Positions 58,261-64,000 of a stretch of 64,000 nt of DNA are shown here, in pieces. A program made the position numbers and the translations under genes. Position 1 is the first letter of the stretch, and each line of letters begins with the position of its first letter. Origin of the DNA: Paragordius varius (lineage: Eukaryota; Nematomorpha); assembly GCA_964247055.1 (NCBI GenBank), contig OZ176051.1, positions 3,968,001 to 4,032,000 of the forward strand. Direction: 5' to 3'. Under the pieces are notes generated by a model. It was given only the letters and a program-made list of their open reading frames with translations. It had not been told where the DNA came from and ran no database searches.

Positions 58261-60860
58261 TGTTTTAAGGCAAATTTTCCAAACACTAATGAGAGCATAT
58301 GGATCATAATTCCTGGTATTCTCCGTATTTTAATCAAGCGCCTTTTTTGTATCAGCCTCTGGGAATGCAGCTACCCCCATGAAACTGTGTCACCATATCG
58401 AAATTGCGTTGCTAAGGAGTTAATTTTCAGAAATATCAGGCCATATAAGTTTAATAAGTGCCTTAAATATTACCAAGTCAAAAATTTAAGTTGAGCAGTT
58501 TTTTAAATTAACGCTACTTCACGCCCTAAAAAATGCGCTATCATTGATATTTAGTTAGCCATTCTTCTAAAAAGTATTAAAAACATAAGGAATGAACAAT
58601 GATTCCAGGTATACCCCTATAAAGAAAAAATTTTTTATCGAACGTCTTTTTTATATTGGTCTCTGGGTAGGGGATACCGGATACAGCGTGACTTTGGAGG
58701 CAATTAAAAATTTATCAGGCCATATGAGTTCAATAAAGGCTTTACCCGTTTAAAGGCAAAAATTCAAGTAAGGCGGTTTTATTTAAATACCCTTTAATTA
58801 GGCCCATGCCCTGGAAAAATGCGCCACTATAGAATGACCTTTTGGTTTTAAGGCAATTTTTCGAAAATAACACAGGAGCGGAATCAATCATGATTCCAGG
58901 TATTACCCGGATTAAGGCAAAAATTTTAATCGAGCGTTTTTTGTTTAGCTTCTTAGGGAGCTACTCTGTAAAACTGCGTCACCATATCGATACAGCATGC
59001 CTTTGGAATCAAATTTCATAAAACCTATGATCTTATAGCAATATATATGATAATTCCAGATACTCCCCATATAAAGGCAAAAATTTTGCCTAACGCCTTT
59101 TTTATACCTGTTCCTGGGTTAGGAGCTACCCGCAAAAAGTGCGCTGTTATATGGAAATTGCGTTGTTTTGGAGCTAATTTACAGAAAATTAAGCCATCTG
59201 AACTCATTAAAAGCTTGAAATATCCGTAACCAGGTAAAAAAATCAGGCGTTTTTTATTAGCCATAAATTTGGGGCCTTTATGCCCTAAAAATACGCCATC
59301 AGATGATGATTTAGTGTTGAGGTATTTTTTCGAAACCCATGAGACGATGATATCAAAGATGATTCCCAATATTTGCCCTATAAATAGGGTTGTGATTTTG
59401 ACCCGCTTTTAAAAAAGGGGATCGGACCTAGGTCCGACCTAGGTCATACCATATGTTATTGCCAATAATAAGTATATATCTTGTAAATACTTTCACCAAT
59501 CTTGATAATTTAAATTTTTACAATTAACGATCTTTCCTGGAATCATACATAAAGACTTATAGAAAGTTTCAAATCACAGAAAGCTAAGAGTAACGAGAAA
59601 ATATGGATTTATTGAAACCTATTTGTGCTCTAATTATTTTAATTGTGTAAAAACGAGTCACTGTCCATGAACTTAACGTTAGGATGGTTCAAAGTTTTTT
59701 TTATACTTTAAAATTTTTTATACGATTTATTAGATTTAATATATAATCGTGCTCACTACATTTAAAATTTCAGTAATCATATTAAGTTTAATATATTCTT
59801 TGATCAAATTATTTAAAATATGACATTGGCATCCATGCCATATTATATTAGGATATTCTTTATTAATCAAATTTTCAGCAGCCTTCATGTTCGCTGCATT
59901 ATCGGTCACAATGGCATTAATTTTTTTAAATTTCCAATATCTTTTATAATTGGTTTATAGATATATTCGGCAGTCTTACTATGATAAGATGTGTCAATAT
60001 TAATAAAAATGATTTTTGGGATCCTTGCCAATAAGATTTATTATTTGCTCCCTACGAATATTGGTAAAGGGATCGACGATTAATGAAATATTATTTTTAC
60101 ATATTCCAATAACTTATATTTTTATATCTTCATAACATGAATCTAGTAATTTATTGGAAATCTGTTTTCTATTTGGAATAGCATAATTAGGTTTAAACTA
60201 TGAATGAAACTCCAAAAATGTTTATATTCAACTATGTTTAGAGTTGAGGATGTAAAAATAAATTTTGCTAAATGTTTATGGCTAATTTCTCTTGAAAACA
60301 GAAATTTTTAAGACTAAACTTAGGAAATTAAATAATTAGCTGGCTTTCGACCATCACCTTCTGTATATAATTTATTTCATGTTCTTTTAGATGTTTCTTC
60401 ATTCGGTTTTTATTTAAATATATATAGTGTAATTGCATTTCATGCATGTAACTTCATTTTTTGATCGAAAAATTTCCACAAGGCTGATTTCATTATGACT
60501 TAGGAAGTAAAGAAAAGATGTGTATCATATGATATTTACAACAAAATAATACATATATAAATAATATAAGGTTTTGTTTTCCTAAAAATTGTAAAATTAA
60601 AAAAATTAAAAATTAAAAAAAAATTGACCTAGGTCATTTTTTTCGTGGCCATGACCCTAGATCATTGACTAATGGGCACAACCCTACCTATAAAGGCAAA
60701 GAATTTAACTCAGCGCTTTTTCCATATAGGTCCATGGGTAGGGGTCTTACGGTTTAAAACGGAGACGCCATATAAAAATGGCGTGGTTTTGGAGCTAATT
60801 TTCAAAAAAATTAGTAAGCCAAACGAGTTCAGCTAAACACATTTCTGGGGAATTTGTATA
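57761..60860 (+). mobile_element. Helitron-like element with about 300-bp tandem units, 3' end not found
   Basis: It starts A|TCTATATATTTATAAAAATG, then GGCTGGCTTTGTGATCTG as in the other copies. The body continues as degenerate tandem units with GTCATATCGAAATAGCG, CACCATATCGAAATTGCG and similar at about 58081, 58390, 58980, 59146 and 60765, each followed by an AGGCCATATAAG-like and a GGCAAAAATTTAAG-like block. It is interrupted by the hAT element at 59385-60686. No CTAG/hairpin terminus was found downstream. Confidence 0.6.
59385..60686 (-). mobile_element. hAT transposon, internally deleted, with 8-bp target duplication
   Basis: The termini are TAGGGTTGTG at 59385 and CACAACCCTA at 60677-60686, flanked by CCTATAAA on both sides (59377-59384 and 60687-60694). 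Eight-bp duplications are diagnostic of hAT elements. Subterminal ACCTAGGTC motifs occur at both ends. On the minus strand a BED-finger end (NRMKKHLKEH, about 60400) is followed by IVDPFTNIRREQIINLIGK and INAIVTDNAANMKAAENLIN and GCQCHILNNLIKE, the conserved hAT transposase core. The frame is broken and the C-terminal half is missing. It inserted into a Helitron-like unit. Confidence 0.9.
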
Positions 60861-61122
60861 ATATCATTCTTTCCTTTTAAAAGGGACCACCGATCATTTT
60901 ATTATCTTGTATAAAATAACTATGATTTAGAAGATGTTATAGAAATTTATAAAAATGTAGGTTTATTTTTGTCAATCTCTTAAAACCGAAATAATTGATA
61001 AATATTATCAACAAATTTTTTTAAAGTTTTTCGAATTGTTGGGGTCGTTAATAAACTCGCTATCATAAATGGGGTCGGGAATTACAAATGTTTTGGAAGC
61101 CTTGGTCTATACGTATTAAATA

Positions 61123-62484
61123 TATTAATTTTTGTTTATTTCGTTGCGATATTCGGATAACTCCTACATTTTTATTAAATAAAGATACTTATCTTCAGTA
61201 CAACAATTAATGGTGTTAATAAACGAACAATACATATTCTGAAAAAAATATTATCAAAAAATAAAAGTATTAATTCTAATGTTGTATTTATTTAATTTTC
61301 TTGCAAATTTTTAGCATTGGAGGATCGCGCGTGACACCTCTGAAAATTCTTTAGCCATTTAATCAAACAATTTTCAGCCTTAGTGGTGGATTGTCTATTT
61401 TCCCAATGAACTTCTTCATGAAAGGCAAACTTCACTTTCTTCGGATCTGTATATGTGACATTGCTGTCAATATCTATGTAGCTTTCATAATCATAGGGGT
61501 CTTTTAAGGGGTATAAAAGGGCAACTTTGTTTAGTAAGATTTAACCAAATCATCAAAAATAGAATGAATCATTATCATTGCAATTATAATCCAGCTAAAA
61601 TCATCGAAAATTCACCCCAATCTGCTGTCCACACTTGATTTACTGTAGAATAAACTCGTTCAGTCGCAGCGTTATTTCTAGGTAAAGACAGTGTGAATCC
61701 CACAATTTTACTCAAGTCTCCTTTTAAATAATTATGTGTTTTCAGTTGTCCCCGTGTAAAAATTTAGATTTTTTACAATGCCAGTCCTGTGCTATTCAAA
61801 TAGAATAACTATGCTTACAAATATTTCGGAGGCGCCAATCATGGTTAGCCACTTTATTAATTAGTTACTGTATTTAGCCCCATCCACCGTATAATTCGCG
61901 TTTTTACAAAAATCTATGTCCCAATTTGTTTTTTATCAAAGGTATATTGCGAAAAATTATGAAACATAACAAACCTGAATATTGATTCCATCTCACTGTT
62001 TTACAAAAATCGTTGTATGCATAGCATGTTTAGTCCATATAAATTCAATTTTTTTCGAAATAAATCTTACTAAACAAAATTGCATCTCTTAGACCGCTTA
62101 AAAGACCCGTATGATTATGAAAGTTACTCCGATATTGACAACACTGGCATATATATTTGATCCAAAGAATGTGAAGTTTGTCTTTCATGAAGAAGTTCAT
62201 TGGAAAAATAGCCACTTCACCAGTAAAGCTGGAAATCGTTTGATTAAATGACTAAAGAATTTTTAGAGGTGTCGCGCGTGATCCTCCAATGCTAAAAATT
62301 TGCAAGAGAATTAAATAAATACAACATTAGAATTACTTTTATTTTTTGATAATATTTTATTCAGAATTTTTTTGCTCATTTTATTAACACCATTAATTGT
62401 TGTTCGACTGAAGATAAATAACTTCATTTAATAAAAATGTAGGAATTATTCAAATATTGCCAACGAAATAAACAAAAATTAATA
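61123..62484. repeat. Large inverted repeat (arms about 420 bp) around a hAT transposase scrap
   Basis: The left arm is 61123-61542 and the right arm 62063-62484. They pair through TTTTGTTTATTTCGTTGC / AACGAAATAAACAAAAATT, GGAGGATCGCGCGTGACACC / GGTGTCGCGCGTGATCCTCC and CTTTGTTTAGTAAGATTT / AAATCTTACTAAACAAAAT. The left arm on the minus strand has an open stretch with VKFAFHEEVHWENRQSTTK that is unfamiliar. The spacer of about 520 bp holds the transposase end listed below. Confidence 0.8.
61609..61718 (-). pseudogene. hAT transposase C-terminal dimerisation segment
   Basis: The minus strand reads IVGFTLSLPRNNAATERVYS then TVNQVWTADWGEF, matching the hAT C-terminal pattern (LSLPxSNAxxERxFSxxN). 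Only about 36 codons can be read before stops. It lies between the arms of the inverted repeat; a different hAT subfamily from 59385-60686 is possible. Confidence 0.65.
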
Positions 62485-62489
62485 CCAAT

Positions 62490-64000
62490 CCATCACTAAG
62501 GCTGAAAATTGTTTGAATAAATGGCTAAAGCGTAAATCTGTCAAGAAATATACAATCATTTCTCCAGCTATGGTAGAGTTTTCAGTGGGAAACGCTATTA
62601 TCATTAATCCTTCCAATGTACTTAAAAATAAGAATGTAAATGAGCCAGTATATTTAATGGGCTTTAAATTTATTTAATATAATTACAAAATTATTTAATT
62701 ATGCAATTCATTTGTAACCAAATCAAAATAATAAGTCTTTCCAGTTATAAATACATTATAGACAAAGTCAAAAATCATTGAAATAAATTATGTAATTCAT
62801 ATTTTCTTATCCCTTCTCTTACATATTTTAAATGCACATCCAATTAGATTTCTATACGATCATTTTTAATATATTTATTAATTTTGAATAGATTTGCTTG
62901 ACTGTTCGCCAGCATATCAATAGTAAGTGGTATCTTTTTAATTTTCTGACACTTTTTTTAAAAAAAATCCTTGTTTATTTAAAGGTGTCCCTGAATATTT
63001 TAAATACGTACAATGATAGAGTATTAAAAATTTGCATAATATATTTGTTGTATGTTATTCAACTTAATTCAGTTTAAAATATAAAAATTTGCTAGATAAT
63101 ATAAATTAGTTATTTTTTCAGAAGCCTGTCTAGATTTGATATTTATATAGTATAGGGGACCAAATTTTTAATGGAAAAAGCGGGACAACTCTGAATGAAA
63201 GAGCAGCGTTTGCTATCAAAAATTTTCTAACAATAATTAATATCGTAGAATTTTTTTTAATAAATTTATAAGTATGAAAAAATGTATAATATTTCATTAC
63301 TTAATATATTTTTTATTTGAGTAATTTGTATGAGCAGGTTATTATCATTTTTCAATCTAATGGCTGGCTTTGTGATCTGTTTCCGGAAAACCGGTAGACT
63401 TATTCCAATTCAAATGTCAAAAATATAATCACTAATGAATGCCCCCACAATAGCTTAGCCCTTTTTTAAATTAGGTCCCCAGTTCAAGCCCACCGTGTAA
63501 AAAACGGGTGTTTTTGAAAACACCTCCACAAAAATCGGGACTTTGAGACAATTTTCCGGAAAACGTGTTGGACCATTCGATTTTAAATATTATTTTTTTT
63601 ACTTTTTTTCGATTGCGCCGAACATAGTTTTAATTTAGGCCTCCTTTTTACCCCTCCCCTAACATGCCATTTTTTTCAAAAAACCAAGTCAACAAAAATA
63701 ATTTTTGGAATCTATTTCTCGCTTAAGATATGAGACCGTAAATTTCAATGATTCCATGTATTACCAGTTACAAGGCAAACATTTTAGTCGTGCGTTTATA
63801 ATGGCTGCTGGGTAAGGAGATACCCGCTAAAAACTGCGCTGTCATATCGAAATAGCGTGCTCTTGGGGCTAAATTTCCGAAAACCTTAGGTTATATGAGT
63901 TATATAGGTGCTTAAAATATTACACCAGACAAAAATTTAGGTCGGGCGGTTTTTATTAGTCGTTAACTAGGCCCTTCAAGCCCTGAAAAGTGCGCTACCG
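62490..64000 (+). repeat. Long direct repeat, right copy, runs off the window
   Basis: Matches 56875-58260 throughout. It additionally keeps a 530-bp Helitron unit (GCCCACCGTGTAAAAAACGG, GAAAACGTGTTGGACCATTC; about 63430-63640) of which the left copy shows only a shortened form. The TC start of the Helitron is deleted here (CAATCTAATGGCTGGCTTTG near 63355). Confidence 0.85.

Overview
Host. The window is a very A+T-rich (about three quarters A+T by eye), repeat-dense stretch of an animal nuclear genome. The genes are spliced with GT-AG introns and the standard stop codons. An animal source follows from a heparan-sulfate 6-O-sulfotransferase, an SNX27 with PDZ, PX and FERM-like parts, and a sororin-like gene. 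At least seven introns are only 22-26 nt long, while other introns in the same genes reach hundreds or thousands of bases. Introns of this size are known from dicyemid mesozoans, and very short 5' introns from some flatworms. I cannot assign the species from sequence alone.

Genes. 58-5843 (-): SNX27, ten exons, C-terminus off the left edge. 13534-13840 (+): a TIMM10 copy, probably decayed. 15760-23202 (+): HS6ST, three exons with a 5.9-kb first intron. 33908-36153 (-): PUS10, six exons. 36309-43602 (+): eIF5, eleven exons, head-to-head with PUS10 across 155 bp. 47878-48516 (-): a two-exon sororin (CDCA5) candidate. All exon phases given were checked and agree. Two or three other exon-like frames could not be identified.

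Mobile DNA. Most of the rest is transposon-derived. It includes a decayed Ty3/gypsy element (24.9-28.8 kb), non-autonomous Helitrons with clear TC...hairpin...CTAG ends (29.0-30.2 and 37.4-38.6 kb, plus a 5' end at 57.8 kb), and two non-LTR fragments of one lineage (30.8-33.9 and 46.9-47.7 kb). A different, 5'-truncated non-LTR element has an intact reverse transcriptase frame and a target-site duplication (50.3-52.0 kb). There is a 1.3-kb hAT element with matching 8-bp duplications (59.4-60.7 kb), other hAT scraps, tRNA-derived SINEs, Tc1/mariner-like MITEs, and several families of long foldback elements that fill introns and intergenic space. A 1.66-kb insertion with a 16-bp duplication (54.5-56.2 kb) carries a minisatellite.

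How it fits together. The genes are unrelated housekeeping or developmental genes: endosomal recycling, mitochondrial import, heparan sulfate modification, RNA pseudouridylation, translation start and sister-chromatid cohesion. They form no pathway. The clearest layout feature is the PUS10/eIF5 divergent pair. The right 10 kb has no recognisable host gene and consists of nested and duplicated repeats.
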